Shown: positions 11,901 to 24,540, counted from the first letter of the stretch. The stretch is DNA of 64,000 nt from Eutypa lata (GCA_022661535.1 JAKULF010000012.1:434001-498000); one strand, 5' to 3'. A program made the numbers and translations. Notes: a model not told the origin generated them from the sequence alone.

Positions 11901-14900
11901 CCGACTCCTAGGTGTTGACAACGTGTGCATTGGTATCACCGACGCAAATCGATCCGATCCAGCCTTCATGGAGACCATAGGTCTAATGCTGGACTCCCTA
12001 CCGCTTTGGTTCAAGTTCGACGACGACAACAATGGAGAAGGAGAGTCGTTCGCAGAACGTCTCCAGATGACGCGGAATACAGTCTATGAAGCTCTTGGTA
12101 ACAGCGGTGTGCCTCTAGACGTGATCCTCGCCGATTCGGGAGTCGAGACGACGGTAGACAACCTTCCGCTGTTCCAGGTGCTCCTCAACTTCCGCATGGG
12201 TGGCATCAGACAAAAATCTATGGGATCAGATGTCGCCCTCGATTTTTTGTCGTATAAGGACGCGCGTCACCCTTTCGACTTCATTCTGACAGTCGACGAA
12301 GACGAAGGTCGAGCCGGCCTTACGCTATCCGTTCAGGACTACCTGTATAATTCAACCGCCGCCGATGTCTTCTTGAAGACCTATATTCATCTCCTTGAAG
12401 CGTTTTCTAGGCAACCGGCGTTGAAGCTGAAAGAACCCGATGCCTTCCCTTCCCCACAGGTGCTTGCTGGAGTACAGCTTGGCAAAGGAAACGAGCTAGA
12501 TTCCTCGTCTTGGCCGACCACGCTTCCTACTCGTGTAGATGACATGGTCTCTAGATTTCCCAACCACGTGGCACTCAAGGACGGAACTAGTACCGTCGCA
12601 TACACGTATTGCGAGATGGCTGCCCGAGTGAACAGCATAGCCCTAGCGTTAGTGAGACAGGGGGCTTCACGAGGCACTCGCGTAGGAGTCTTGAGTGGTC
12701 CATCTGTCGACGCCGTCCTGTCACTCTTAGCTATACTACAGATTAGTGCAGTCTACGTCCCACTCGATGACCGCAGTTCGGACGAGAGGCTATCCGACAT
12801 CATATCCCAATCAAGTACTACGATCATCATCCACACGTCAGCCGCCAAAGCTAGAGTAGTAGCTATTATCCCACCAGATAGTCAGGTTGCCAGCATAGAT
12901 ATCTCGACCGTTAAGTTCGCAACCACTCAAGACTCGGAGACAATCGAGAACAAGTCTAGCAGTCAAGACTTAGCTTTGATCATGTTCACCAGTGGCTCAA
13001 CTGGGAAACCTAAGGGCATAAAGATAAAGCACAGCAACTTCAATACTCACGTGCAGGCCGCAAGCGCAACGATGGACCTCCGCCTTGGCCAGGAGGTCGT
13101 CCTCCAACAGAGCGCGCTGGGTTACGACGCATCCCTCGCACAGATTTTCTACGCATTGGCGAATGGTGGCACCTTGGTTGTGTCAAGTAACCGTAATGAT
13201 GTAGGCGATATAGTCGCCACGATGGCCCGTGAGAAGGTAACTTTAACTCTCATGGCGCCTTCGGAATACGCCGTACTCTTCCGGTACGATGACGATGGCC
13301 TACTTGGTCGGTGTAGTGGGTGGAGAGTTGCTATGTGTGGCGGCGAGGCATTTGTGCCACGCTTAAAACAGCAGTTCAGGGAATTAGGTGTCCAAAGTTT
13401 GAGGTTGATAAATGCTTATGGTAAGTGCTTACAGCATCGTCCAGAATAACGTGTTTTCAAGACTCGGTTTGCAAGGCGCGTGAAAGGGGGTTGTTGCTAA
13501 TGACTCACTAGGACCAACTGAAATATCCGTTGCATCAAACTTTGGCGAGGTAGACTTCCTCAACCCGGCTTCAGACGAGGCGCGAGTATCCATTGGTCAC
13601 GTTTTGCCAGGATATCAGGTCTGTCTGGTTGACGAAGGCCTGCGACCCGTTGCCCTGGGATGTTCTGGCCAGATTGCCGTAAGCGGAAGAGCAGTCAGCG
13701 CTGGATATCTGAATGACGACTCGTTAACTAAGGAGAAATTCCTGCCAAGTCTGGATCTCCCGAAAAACAGCGCGGGTATTGACGACAAAGGCTACAAATG
13801 GTATCTCACCGGAGATATGGGGCAGATGGATGCAGATGGGCAGTTGTTCTATCTTGGCCGGATCGACGGGGATTCACAGATAAAGCTCCGTGGAATTCGT
13901 GTTGAGCTGAACGATATCTCGAACACCATCCTCGAAGTTTCCAAGGGTGTTATCTCGCAAGCGGTGGTGACTGTTCGTGGCAGCAGCCAGGACCAGGAGC
14001 AATTCCTAGTCGCCCATATCGTATTCTGCTCGCTGCCTGGTAATACTGAGGAGTACCTCGACCGATTGTTGATGAGCCTTCCGCTACCCGCATACATGCG
14101 ACCTTCACAGGCGATCGTTATTGACGAATTGCCTATGAATGCCAGCGGTAAAGTGGATAGGAAGGCCCTCAACTCTCTTCCCTTACCAAGCAGGGATAAC
14201 GCAACAAATCGGCGTTCAAGTCCTCAGCATCTAACACCGACGGAGAGGCGCCTGATGACTCAAGTCTGGGAAGTTGTGCTCCCCCGTGATAGTGGCGTTC
14301 GGATCACCCAGAAGAGCGACTTCTTCTCCGCTGGCGGAAACTCGCTACTACTCCTCAAGCTACAATCAGAGATCAGGAAGACATTCGGCGTCAGTATCAG
14401 ACTGCCAGATCTGTTCCAAGACAATACGCTGGAGAGGCTTGCTAGCAAGATCGAGGCGGAGGTGGCTTCTGGAAATTCGACAGCATCGTCAGGCGATAAG
14501 GAAGTTCAACCTGGTGTCAACAGAGACACGATCGATTGGGCTGCTGAAACGGCCCTCCCAGTCTCTCTTCAGTCGCCGGCACCCTCACAAAGTCTACCTC
14601 GACGGCTATCAGTTCTTCCTACAACCACCAACACCAAATCCATCCTCCTAACAGGCGCAACCGGATTCCTCGGCACCGCCATCGCAAAGACCCTCGTTTC
14701 AGACCCGGACGTTTCCCAAGTCCACTGCCTAGCAGTGCGAGACGTCGAGAGCTCCGCAGCGCGCCGCCTCCAAAACACGTCTGCCAAGATCGTCCTGCAC
14801 GCCGGGGACCTGAGCCAGCCGCGCCTCGGGCTCGGCGAAGACGAGGCGCGGCTACTACTCGCCGACGCGCACGCCGTCGTGCACAACGGCGCCGACGTCT

Positions 14901-15697
14901 CGTTCCTCAAGACGTACGACGCCCTGCGAGCCCCCAACGTCGCCTCGACTCGCGAGATCGTGCGTCTGTGCGTCGAGGTCGGCGATGCCGTGCCGCTGCA
15001 CTTCGTCTCGACCGCTGGCGTGGTGCAAGTCGATCCGCAGGTCGAAAGCCTGAACAATTACGACGAAGGTATGAAGACACCACCACCACCTCCTCCGATC
15101 AAGGCTGCTAGCGTCGCGTCACACCTCCCGCAACTCTCGTCAGTCGACGGCTACGTAGCATCCAAGTGGGCCAGCGAAGCCATGCTAGAGAAGGCGGCGA
15201 CGGCGGCGCCGGGCCTCCTCCCCGTGGTGCGCATCTACCGACCCTCTAACATCACGGGTCCCGACGCACCAGACCTCGACATCGCGCACAACTTGCTGCG
15301 TTTCTCGCGGCTCATGCGCGCCGTGCCCAATATGGAGGGGTGGACGGGGTGGTTCGACTTCATCAGCGTGGAGGAGGCGGCGCGCGCCATTGCGCGGGAC
15401 GTACTGTTGCCATCACCATCGTTATCGTCACCGACTATGGGACGTCCGAAGCTACTACCTGACCTTCAGTTCGTGCACGTCTCCGGGGAGGAGGTCATTC
15501 CCGTGGGTGATGCGAAGGCTTACCTCGAGAGGGAGTCGGGCTATGCGTTCCGCGTGTTGCGGATGGAGGACTGGGTCCAGGAAGCGAGAGGCCATGGGCT
15601 GTCAGAGCTCGTTGCGGCATACCTGGGTATGATAACTGGATCAGGCGGCGCGCTGCCTCGGTTGCCTCGTCTGGAGAGCAGTTTGTTTACGTCGTGA
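2954..15697 (+). CDS. Hybrid PKS-NRPS megasynthase (KS-AT-DH-MT0-ER0-KR-ACP-C-A-T-R)
   Basis: Six exons (2954-6579, 6758-9676, 9805-10162, 10244-10859, 10934-13420, 13512-15697) join in frame to 4063 residues, the usual size of fungal PKS-NRPS hybrids. KS: Cys181, His320 and His374. AT: GHSSG with Ser675. DH: HxxxGxxxxP at His1003 and Asp1193 in DACFQ. The methyltransferase region has lost its SAM loop (LEIDLGNDAIS instead of LEIGAGTGGAT). No functional ER is seen. KR: GLTGDLG plus the Ser/Tyr pair in FSSL...SNYTAAN. ACP Ser2475 in GVDSL. C: HHIILDG at 2697-2703. A: TSGSTGKPKG near 3192, NAYGPTE, and NASGKVDRK. T: GGNSL, Ser3613. R: TGATGFLG near 3716 and YVASK with Tyr3883 and Lys3887. It should make a reduced or unsaturated chain amidated to one amino acid, released by reduction or Dieckmann closure. 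The product is unknown. All five introns restore conserved motifs when removed. Confidence 0.96.
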
Positions 15698-16160
15698 GGG
15701 TTTCCCTCTACTTTGAGCTAAGGGAGAAGAAGAAAAAGCAAGGGGGAGGGTTAGTAGGCTGGTATTTGAGTTGAGGTACAGGCGGTCAAGATAAGCACTA
15801 TACTATTAGATAAGTAACTATTGGATACAGGGGCTCATCCGCATAGGAGAGTTCTCTGTCCTCTATACATCTCAGTATAAGGGCACTTTCATACAATCAC
15901 ATTCGTTCTCTCTTTGGGATACAGAAATCTCATGAACCAGAGATCTTGATTTTTAGGGTTAGCCACCATGTTTACATCTCGAAGCGTGAAATATACCGAA
16001 GTTGAGAACTAGGGGCTGTATACGCCAACAGGCTCTATGTAGGTATATTCTCTAGACGAGTCAACATGCCCTACTAACACCGGCCAAGTCAAACCCAAGA
16101 ATATGGCAAAAATGGAATTTGTATCTCCTACTTACGGCAGGAACTCGTTTAGTGTCCAAC
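15698..16160. other. Convergent 3' region, PKS-NRPS and CysRS
   Basis: This 463 bp stretch lies between two converging stop codons and holds no supportable gene. It should contain both 3' UTRs and marks the right border of the cluster. Confidence 0.6.
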
Positions 16161-18959
16161 CTACACTTTGGCCGTAGCCGCAACCTCGGCCAGGTATCTC
16201 TCATGCACCTTCTTATGCGCATCCTGTTCCTTCTTCAATTTCTTGTTCTGACTCTTGGTTATGTCACTACCGTCTTTCATCTTCGTCGGTATGCCGTCAT
16301 CATCCCATTCGATGTAGTTCTCGTTTCCCTTGAATAAATCCCTAGGGTCTATCTTGGCTTTCCTCAACCTCTCTTGTTCCTTCTTCAACTGCTCTTGCTG
16401 CTTCTGTGCCTTTTGTTCCGCCTTCTGCTTTGCCTGTTCTTCCAATTTTTCCCGGGCTTTGATCTCGTCCTCAGAGAGGAACTTGATCAAGGACGGTAGT
16501 CCATCGGACAGGTCATCAAGCCATACACGTACGGAATACAGGTATGTGTCGCGGATCTCATCACTCAAGCGAAGAATGGCACCCTTTGCTTCTCCTGATG
16601 TAGGAGCAATCCGTCGAAGCTCATCTCGAAGTTTCGATATGGCTCGTAGGTAAGGCAAAGCAAGCGTTTGCTTACCTAGGGAGCCAGAACTGACAAGAGA
16701 TTCAAACTCAGCTTCAGGGGTTTGTGAAAGAAGGTTCGTGATTGAGTCAGAGGCTGGGAGTTGGAGAGCCTTGACATCGGATACGACGGTATCGTAAACC
16801 TTCTTGTAGGGTTCGACCTCTGTCCTAGGGTCACCCATAGTTGCGTCTTCTACAGATGTCCATCCCAGGCCCTCGTAGGGGGGCGTTGCATTGGCATCCA
16901 AACCAAGGATGCCTACCATCTTAGTGATCCAGCGCGCTATCTCTTCAATGGCCCGTAGATCTAGATCGGCTCCAGCCTCGCGGATGTGAATGTTAACTTT
17001 TCGGATGATCTCGGAAATGACACGCATTGCTTGAGGTGTATCCAATGAGTTACTCAGTGCGGCTTTATAGTCCTTCTGAGCTTGTTCCAGTTCAGCTAGC
17101 AGGCCACTTGAAGACTGCTTATCGCTGACGGAGAGGTTCTGGATGCTGTCCTGGATGGTATTTGCCGACCCATTCGCCTCAGTTAAACGTGCCTTAGTAT
17201 TTGTGAAGAATTTGTTGACAGTGCTTTCCCAGGTACCAGCTTGAGTCCGCATGTCTGGCGAAATTTCCACCCCCTCATTCCATCGGCCGAGTAGAAACAC
17301 TATTCGCATAGACCGCGCTGTATAAGCTAATGGTGATGATGAATCCAACGCTTCTTTAATCGTCTGGAAGTTTTTGAGAGACTTAGACATTTTGGACCCT
17401 GAAATTGACAAATGACCCATGTGCAAGAAATTGTTGACCCAAGTATGCTCGTGTCCATGCTGGCAGTAGAAAGCCTCGCTCTGTGCCAACTCTAGATAGA
17501 CGTCAGCTTTCAAAAAGAGAAAAGAGGAAAAGCCGTAGATAACTTACCATTATCGTGATGAGGGAATGCAAGATCGATACCTCCGGAGTGAATATCCATA
17601 CGTTCCCCAAGGATATCGGAAGCCATCACACTGCACTCGATATGCCAACCCGGCCGTCCGTTACCCCATGGGCTAGGCCAAAATGGCTCGCCCTTTTTCG
17701 ACTTCTTCCAAAGAGCGAAATCAGAGGCTCCTTTCTTTCCACCAAGGCTTTTGCTTAGGGAACCCTCTCCCTCCTCTTGCAATGACTTGTCGTTCCGGCA
17801 ATCTGGTCGGAGTCGTGCGTAAGCGTTCCCTGCTTTCTCGAAGGCTGCGATATCAAAGTACACTGAACCCTCAGCCTCGTACGCAAACCCCTTGTCGACT
17901 ATCTGCTTCACGAAATCGACGATCTGCGGGACATATTCTGTAACTCTTGTGATGACATCAGGCCTGAGAACATTGAGGGCATCCATATCGTCGAAAAATT
18001 CCCCTTCCATGAACTTGGTAAGATCGGTGAAGATAGTCTGATCGCTGGTATCAATCGTTTCCTTGTATAGAGAATCGAGATAGGGAAGTAGAATCTCCTC
18101 TGCACCGTTGAAGACCTGGTTGGCTTTGAAAGCTTCCACAGCAGCAGACATGTTGTTCACGTGCATCTTGACCTTGGCTTCAGCGTCCCCTGGCTTGTCC
18201 TCGCCGGAAAGGGTACCACCGGCCAATACCTTCCCGTATGCGGCATCTCGTCGTGTGATATAATTTTGCACATCTAGTCCCGAACCGTCGACGTCTAGTA
18301 ATTGTGGAAGATTGCTCTTTGCATAAGCTTGGAATGCAGCTTTCCATAACTCAGAGATGCTCTCCTCTGTATGGTCCTTCTTCTTCTCTAGATCGAGTAG
18401 TCTTCTTCTCCGGGCTCTGATGATTATCTTATCGTCTACATCGGTGATCTACAGCACTATAGATCAGCAATGGTGAGGAGGTAATATTTTGAAACCATGA
18501 CTCACTCACGTTCATGACAAATTTGACATCAAATCCGAAGTAGTTCGCCAATATACGGCGAATTATGTCCTACTCAATATTAACAGGCGAACCAGGATTT
18601 TGATATATGAGCACGTACGGTCGATACATAATTCCGCGCATGTCCGAGATGGCTTTGGTCATACACTGCCAATACCGAAGGTAAGTATCACACTGTCAAT
18701 CATATTAGGTAGGGGAGATTAGACCTGTTGGACCGCAAGCGTACCAGGAGACCTTTCCCTTCTGTATGGGCACAAACGGTACTGGTCCTCCTGGTTTGAG
18801 AGAGTTATGGACCTTGATCGAGTCCATGGCGGGGTTGGTCGCAAAACTCCTGGCTAGACGAAATGATGTTGTTCGGACTACTATGATGGACCGTTTACTT
18901 ATTCTACCAAAGAAGTTCATAAAGGTCGTAAAGGTAGTACGGAGGAGATTGGATGACAA
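16161..18959 (-). CDS. Cysteinyl-tRNA synthetase
   Basis: Five exons (18959-18725, 18665-18619, 18569-18510, 18448-17548, 17491-16161) join in frame to 857 residues. It charges tRNA-Cys with cysteine. The class I signatures are clear: YACGPT with zinc-ligand-type Cys75, the HIGH-equivalent HLGHAR at 84-89, and GSKMSKS at 446-452. The C-terminus carries a long Lys/Glu/Gln-rich, probably coiled segment with tRNA-binding character. The first 44 residues are rich in Arg, Ser and Thr and nearly free of acid, like a mitochondrial presequence. A second ATG at 18827 (Met45) would give the cytosolic form, so one gene may serve both compartments; that is inferred. The first intron has a weak 5' site (GTCTAA), but removing it restores CGPTVYDQSH. 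Divergent from TRM61. Confidence 0.96.
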
Positions 18960-19420
18960 AAGAATAGAAATGGAAGGAATGAAGAAAGAAAGGAAGCCTG
19001 AAGGGATTGTGAAGGTTGAGTCACATTCGGAGATGTCGCAAAAGACATGTGTTCCATTTAGGTAATTTACTGATGAGATGAACTAATTGCCCAGCACTTT
19101 GTACATAACTACATACAGCCTTGTAATCTTGCAGATCTTTTTTTAAATCGCCCGTTACCCCGCTATCTACTTACAGTTTAGCGCACCGGAGCTTACCATA
19201 GTAGTGGATACTATTAGAGCTAATGGGTAACTACCCCTAAGTGCCCCTCCAATCCAGCCTTGTCTTCTACCTAACTCTACAATCTAGGAAAATGTTTTTC
19301 TAATCTGCATGTGACTGACTAACGTGGTCGTCAACGCAATTTCAAGACAACCAATTTGGCAGATTCGAAGATATTGGGAGTTTCGGTGTTTTACTCCTAC
19401 AACCTATCTCCCGAGTAAAG
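18960..19420. promoter_or_regulatory. Bidirectional promoter, CysRS and TRM61
   Basis: A 461 bp region lies between two divergent tRNA-metabolism genes. A CCAAT-type element (GACAACCAATTTGG) lies near 19345-19360, upstream of TRM61. No other gene is seen. Confidence 0.45.
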
Positions 19421-20974
19421 ATGCCTAATATATCACCATTCCTGGATCCAGGTACTTTAACGACACCTGACACACTTGCCCTTGTCCATCTCTCTCGTGA
19501 TAACCTACAGCCCGTTTATCTGAGAGACGATGTTGGTGCTGTCGATGGTTATGCAGAAGGCGCTGTCATAAATACGCGCTTCGGATCTTTTCCACATTCC
19601 ACATTACTCAACATACCATGGGGCTCACAAGTACGCGCTTCTATTGTGGATACGGGTTCCCGGGGTAGAAAGAGAAAGGTCGCGCATTTGGCAGAAGGCG
19701 AAGCTCAGGATAAGGACAGTGAAAACACTGCGTCGGATGCAAAACCAGCTCGGGGTGCTATGACTGCGTCGAGTGGCTTTATCCACATCCTTCCACCTAC
19801 ACCAGAATTATGGACGACCAGTTTGCCTCATCGGACTCAAGTCGTTTACACACCGGATTACAGTTACATCTTGCACCGTATACGTGCAAGACCGGGTATG
19901 AGAATAATAGAAGCTGGTGCCGGAAGCGGCAGTTTCACTCATGCCTCAGTAAGAGCAGTGTATAACGGCTACCCGAAATCCCCGGATGAGAAGAGGGGCA
20001 AGGTCTTCAGTTTCGAGTTTGATAAATCGCGGTATGAGAAGATGCATGAGGAGGTCCATGCACATGGACTAGATGGACTAGTTCAACTGACTCACCGCGA
20101 CGTGTACAATAACGGGTTTTTGCTTGACGGAGAAAGTCCCCAGGCAGAATGTGTCTTTCTCGACCTACCCGCCCCTTGGCGTGCTCTTCCACATTTATCA
20201 CGGAGAAGACCAAAGCCTATCAAAATATCTAGCGATGAGACGGTGACGCCAAACGGTGAACAGTCAGACTGGAAGTCTCCCTTAAGAGCAGATAAAACCG
20301 TTTATATCTGCACATTTTCTCCCTGTATCGAACAGGTAACACAGACAATCGACGTTATGCGCCAGTTAGGATGGATGGAAATCGAGATGGTCGAAGTAGC
20401 CCATAGAAGAATCGGCGTCATGCGTGAGCGTGTTGGACTCAACATGCCGAACGACCGGGGCGCAAATTTAACACCAGGGAACGTTGCTGAAGCTGTCGCT
20501 AAACTCAGAGAGGTCGAAAGCCGCTTCAAGGATTTCCATGCGCAGACACAAGATGCTGATGTCAACATGGAGGACGACACTATTGAGCAAAATGCTCCAG
20601 AAGACGCACATATCAATGGTAACGGTAATGGCAACAGTAACGATGATCAACAGAATAGGGACCCGGAAGATACACCCACTACGAAGCCCTGGATGCTAGG
20701 ACGGCTTATACATCGCACCGAGCCCGAGCTCAAGACCCATACTTCATACCTCGTCTTTGCAGTGTTACCCCAGGAATGGACAGAAGAGCAGGAAGCAGCT
20801 GCTCTCGAGAAGTGGCCCTGCGGCAAGGAAAACAAGGTCATTGGCAGCTTGGACAAAGAAGCTCGGAAACAGGAGAAGCGGGAATTGCTCAAGGGGAAGA
20901 AGCGCAAGAAGGAGCAGGATACTAAGGCTGAAGGCAACGGAGCACCAAACCCCAAGAAGAGCAAGACATCGTAA
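19421..20974 (+). CDS. TRM61: tRNA (adenine-N1)-methyltransferase catalytic subunit Trm61
   Basis: Intronless, 517 residues. With Trm6 it forms m1A58 in the tRNA T-loop, in the nucleus. The N-terminus matches the Trm61/Gcd14 family (RFGSFPHSTLLNIPWGSQV). The family-specific segment ILPPTPELWT is followed by the SAM-binding loop IIEAGAGSGSFTHA at about residues 162-175 and by motif VFLDLPAPWRALPH. The protein is longer than bacterial TrmI: it has a basic insert near residue 85, an acidic Asn/Gly-rich insert near 385-420 and a Lys-rich tail that looks like a nuclear localisation signal. It starts at the first ATG after the divergent promoter. Assignment is firm. Confidence 0.95.
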   Translation: MPNISPFLDPGTLTTPDTLALVHLSRDNLQPVYLRDDVGAVDGYAEGAVINTRFGSFPHSTLLNIPWGSQVRASIVDTGSRGRKRKVAHLAEGEAQDKDSENTASDAKPARGAMTASSGFIHILPPTPELWTTSLPHRTQVVYTPDYSYILHRIRARPGMRIIEAGAGSGSFTHASVRAVYNGYPKSPDEKRGKVFSFEFDKSRYEKMHEEVHAHGLDGLVQLTHRDVYNNGFLLDGESPQAECVFLDLPAPWRALPHLSRRRPKPIKISSDETVTPNGEQSDWKSPLRADKTVYICTFSPCIEQVTQTIDVMRQLGWMEIEMVEVAHRRIGVMRERVGLNMPNDRGANLTPGNVAEAVAKLREVESRFKDFHAQTQDADVNMEDDTIEQNAPEDAHINGNGNGNSNDDQQNRDPEDTPTTKPWMLGRLIHRTEPELKTHTSYLVFAVLPQEWTEEQEAAALEKWPCGKENKVIGSLDKEARKQEKRELLKGKKRKKEQDTKAEGNGAPNPKKSKTS

Positions 20975-21996
20975 ACTACATCAACTTATCATCCTACAAA
21001 TATGATACCCTGTATTAATCACCAATGAGTTACAATGCCCAATGTTTCGTGCCTCTCGCCTGTGCCAATATTGGTGACTGCGCCTAGGCTCAATTCCATT
21101 CGCAACATCTCAACTTCCTAAGGCTCCGACCTTCATACACTAAAGCAGTCCGTAGGATGCCTTGTACCTCCCTACAAGCCCCTTTGGCTGGGTGTGATAC
21201 CCACATACATATGTAATACATATACGCAAAGTATGGATGAGTATGTAGGGTGGAATGTGCATTTAATTGGTGTTTTATTTACCTGCAATATTATTACGTG
21301 TATTGAACAGCGCACAGAGTTCAGCTCATTTTGCCCAGCATCTCATTTAAAGGCGGAAACATGTTCCAAACGATTCTTTTGACACAGCCTCACCAACATG
21401 CAGCGTTTCTTGCATAGCCCCAATGCCTTAGAAATAAGGCGAGATAAGCTAGCGAAGAAGCCCTTTAAACCCCTACGTGAGGACCTACTTACTGCGTCAG
21501 CCAATTGCTGTCGCAATGCCATCCAGCCCGAGGTTTCCTCCGGGTTGCCCGCCACGTCCCTTGGTGGTAATTGATTGGGCGCCGTGACCGACTGGGTACC
21601 ATCGGAACTGCACCACCCTCTCCCAGGAGGTTGCAGGTGCGGACTGGGCTGCCTTCAATAGAATTGATTGGGTGCGGCGTAAGGCATTCTTCTAGGGTTT
21701 CTTGCAGTTCTGGGGGCGGTGCCATCTTACCTACACCTCGAGGATGTATAGCAGGTTGAATCTCTTCGCCAGAGGTTCAACAATTCTTATGACACGTCGA
21801 TTCACCACTTTATTTCATTGTATGTTTCCTTTGACGTGAATCTACAGAACTTGCAAGCTTCGCCTGAACAGCTCTAGGAATCTTGGTTATCCCCGGTCAT
21901 TAAAAGAAATACAGTAGCATTTAGCTACTCAAAGTGAACCTCACATATTAGCTTGCTATAAGAGCCTTCATAACCACCCTCCAGGGTACTCGCCGC
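20975..21996. other. Gene-free stretch with a GC-richer patch
   Basis: About 1 kb without a recognisable gene. A GC-richer patch at about 21490-21760 holds open frames on both strands (for example 78 codons, minus, 21489-21725) with no known motif. It could be an old gene or transposon fragment, but I cannot name it. Confidence 0.4.
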
Positions 21997-24161
21997 ATGG
22001 AGGCTCTAGTGGCTGTTAGCCTCTCATCCAACATTCTGCAGTTCGTCGACTTTGCCGGCGAACTCGTCCGAACAGCTAGTGAGCTTCGACACAATGCATC
22101 GACAGCGGGGAATAGAGACCATGCTGTTATTACGGAAGACCTTGAGGCCATTGCCATTGGTGTAAGAGATTCTGCTCAGGCGATCAATGGGGCACCGTTG
22201 CCCTCACCAGAAGAAAAGGTAAGAGGATATTATCCTGTCTAGCAATATGCCGGAACATGACATACCTTCGTGACGATTACTAATAAGCCTTGCTTACAGA
22301 CCTTGCTGCCGGTGGCTGAAGGCTGTTGCAAGTTAGCCAAGGAACTCCTAACCCGACTCGAATCTTGCGGAGTAAACACCCAGCAAAAAGACAGCCGGTT
22401 TCAACGCGTGAAGCATGTATTCAAATGCATGTGGAACAAACGAGAGATCGAAGACATCAATACTCGACTACAATATTTCAGAAGCCAGCTCGACCTGCAC
22501 ATGACATATGGGATAAGACAAGCCCAAGCTCAAAGCTATGCTTCCCAAGCTTCCAGGGACGATGTTCGGGACTTGGGCACTTCACTCCAAGCCCTCCAAC
22601 TCAAATCAGAGACCGACACGACACAAATCTTGCAATCCATAGCTGAGGTGAAAGTGGAAAACTCACGCTTTCACGCCCAAGTCACCCAAGCAGCTCCTGT
22701 GGCGTCTATATCTGACACCTCACTTCAGCATCTGATGCGATCAGTCTTAGACGAATATGAAGAACGCATGTTAACCGGAGTTGAAAAGCGTTTTCGAAGC
22801 GCTGCACAGTCTGAGTTAGGCTATGCTCGTGAATCTTTACTTCGAGCTCTACCCGAGAAGCAAGCTGAAGTTGCAAAGACAACACTTTTTACCAGTCCCA
22901 TGATGAACGAAGAGTATATTGCAACGACTCGAAGGCACCAAGACAGTTTCCAGGAGGAAAGCTTTACCCCTGCCAGACTCTGTCATGATTGGCAGGAAAA
23001 TGCCAAGTCGAAAAAGAAAAACACTACCATCGTATTTAAGAAGCATTGGAAGAAATATACTTCATTCGGCATCATATCGTTTGACTTCATGCGGTCTGTC
23101 GTTTTCAGCAATGGTCGGCTAACAACATGTGTCCACACTGTTACTGCACACCTTATTCCGTCGCCTCGTTGGCTCACAACCGGCTTTTCTATCACATACC
23201 AGAATTCAACAGATCCTAGAGGGAATCCTAGGTTTATTCTGCAGCCGCAAACCTATCGTGTGCTTGATGATCACCATCAGATTTGGGGTGTTATGGAACG
23301 AGGTGATACTGATTCACTCAGGATGATGTTGAGCCAGCGAATAGTTTCACCTTTCGACAGACATTGTAATGGGAGTACACTGCTTACTGTAGGGCACTAC
23401 TCTTGATGTGTTGAATACGTACTAACATGGGATAGCACGCTGTAAGATACGGGAGTCTGAGTATATGCCGAATGTTAATCGAGAGTGGTGCGGATGTAAA
23501 CGCAGCAACGTATTTTTACCCGTGCTCTGGTATAGATATAAGGTAAGGCAACTGCAGCTAACAGCTGTCTAGGGGTACCGGTCCTGCCATTTTGGCTGCA
23601 TTAGCACCGACTACATACTTCTATGGCGGCAGAGCGGTGTTTGAATACCTGCGGAGCCAGCCTGAAATTGAACTGGAAATATTTTGGGACAACAGTTATG
23701 CCATAAGGCTTTCACTGGCGCTCCTCTTTTTATATGTTGCAAACACTACAGCCGAGCTACCTTTGTCGGATGTGACACATCTAATCGATCAGTGGGTAGA
23801 CACTTGTAGGGAGGTGGAATTTGATTTCAATACTTCCGAGCGCACTTTCCTCGAGTCAGCTGTGGATGGGGCGATAGTTTATATGGTCCACTCCGTATCG
23901 GAACACCTAAACCAATGGCCTGATCGAGATTACCTAGATATTACCATAGAGGTGTTTGATGCCCTGGTTCGAAAGGTAGAAAGTACCGACTTTCTTCGAA
24001 CACAAAAGCCAACCATTCCCGTAGCATCTGCCGCCGTAGAGATGGTATTTGAATTATCCGAGGCTCGGAAAAATCAGTCAATAGCGGAGACTGCATCACC
24101 TGATCTGTGTATATCTTTCTACTCTCACTATATTTTATTAAGCCATAGCCACCCAACCTAA
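21997..24161 (+). CDS. STAND-type N-terminal domain protein with ankyrin-like repeat
   Basis: The proposed exons are 21997-22218, 22300-23388, 23436-23542 and 23573-24161, about 668 residues. The first 40 residues (MEALVAVSLSSNILQFVDFA) resemble the helical N-terminal domains of fungal NACHT/STAND proteins. A long middle part looks helical and is followed by a conserved-looking block (WLTTGFSITYQN, RVLDDHHQIWGVMERGD). After the 47 bp third intron, the stretch from NGSTLLTHAVRYGS to ESGADVNA is a clear ankyrin repeat. No NACHT P-loop is present, so this is not a complete NLR. The last intron would be only 30 bp (GTAAGG...CTGTCTAG) with a CTAAC branch point; a longer alternative removes part of the repeat. 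Either the model is slightly wrong or the gene is decaying. The function is unknown. Confidence 0.6.
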
Positions 24162-24443
24162 CCAATCAGCACGCAAGATCTTACCCCAGACTTTCTCATT
24201 CGCGACGTCGCTATACAACTACTTTAAGTCCTTTTCGAATGCACTTTCTTTTAGGTGACAATGCATTGTACATTTTACCTTTCGGTCCTAATTATTAAGT
24301 TTTTTATTCGATCGTCGTCGAGCACTATTACATGGCCCGCGAAAAGCTGATCAATGCGCAGATCTGTGGCGTATGAGCTTAGTTCGTGGCGGTGGTGGCG
24401 TCGATATCTAATCTAGATAATCTTATCGATAAGGGCCGAAAAG

Positions 24444-24540
24444 CTTACCTACAGACCTACCTACAGACCTACCTACAGACCTACCTACAGACCTACCTAC
24501 AGACCTACCTACAGACCTACAGACCTACCTACCTACCTAG
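24444..24540. repeat. 12-bp tandem array (ACCTACCTACAG)
   Basis: About seven near-perfect copies of the 12-mer ACCTACCTACAG lie head to tail, the last ones shortened. Confidence 0.9.
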
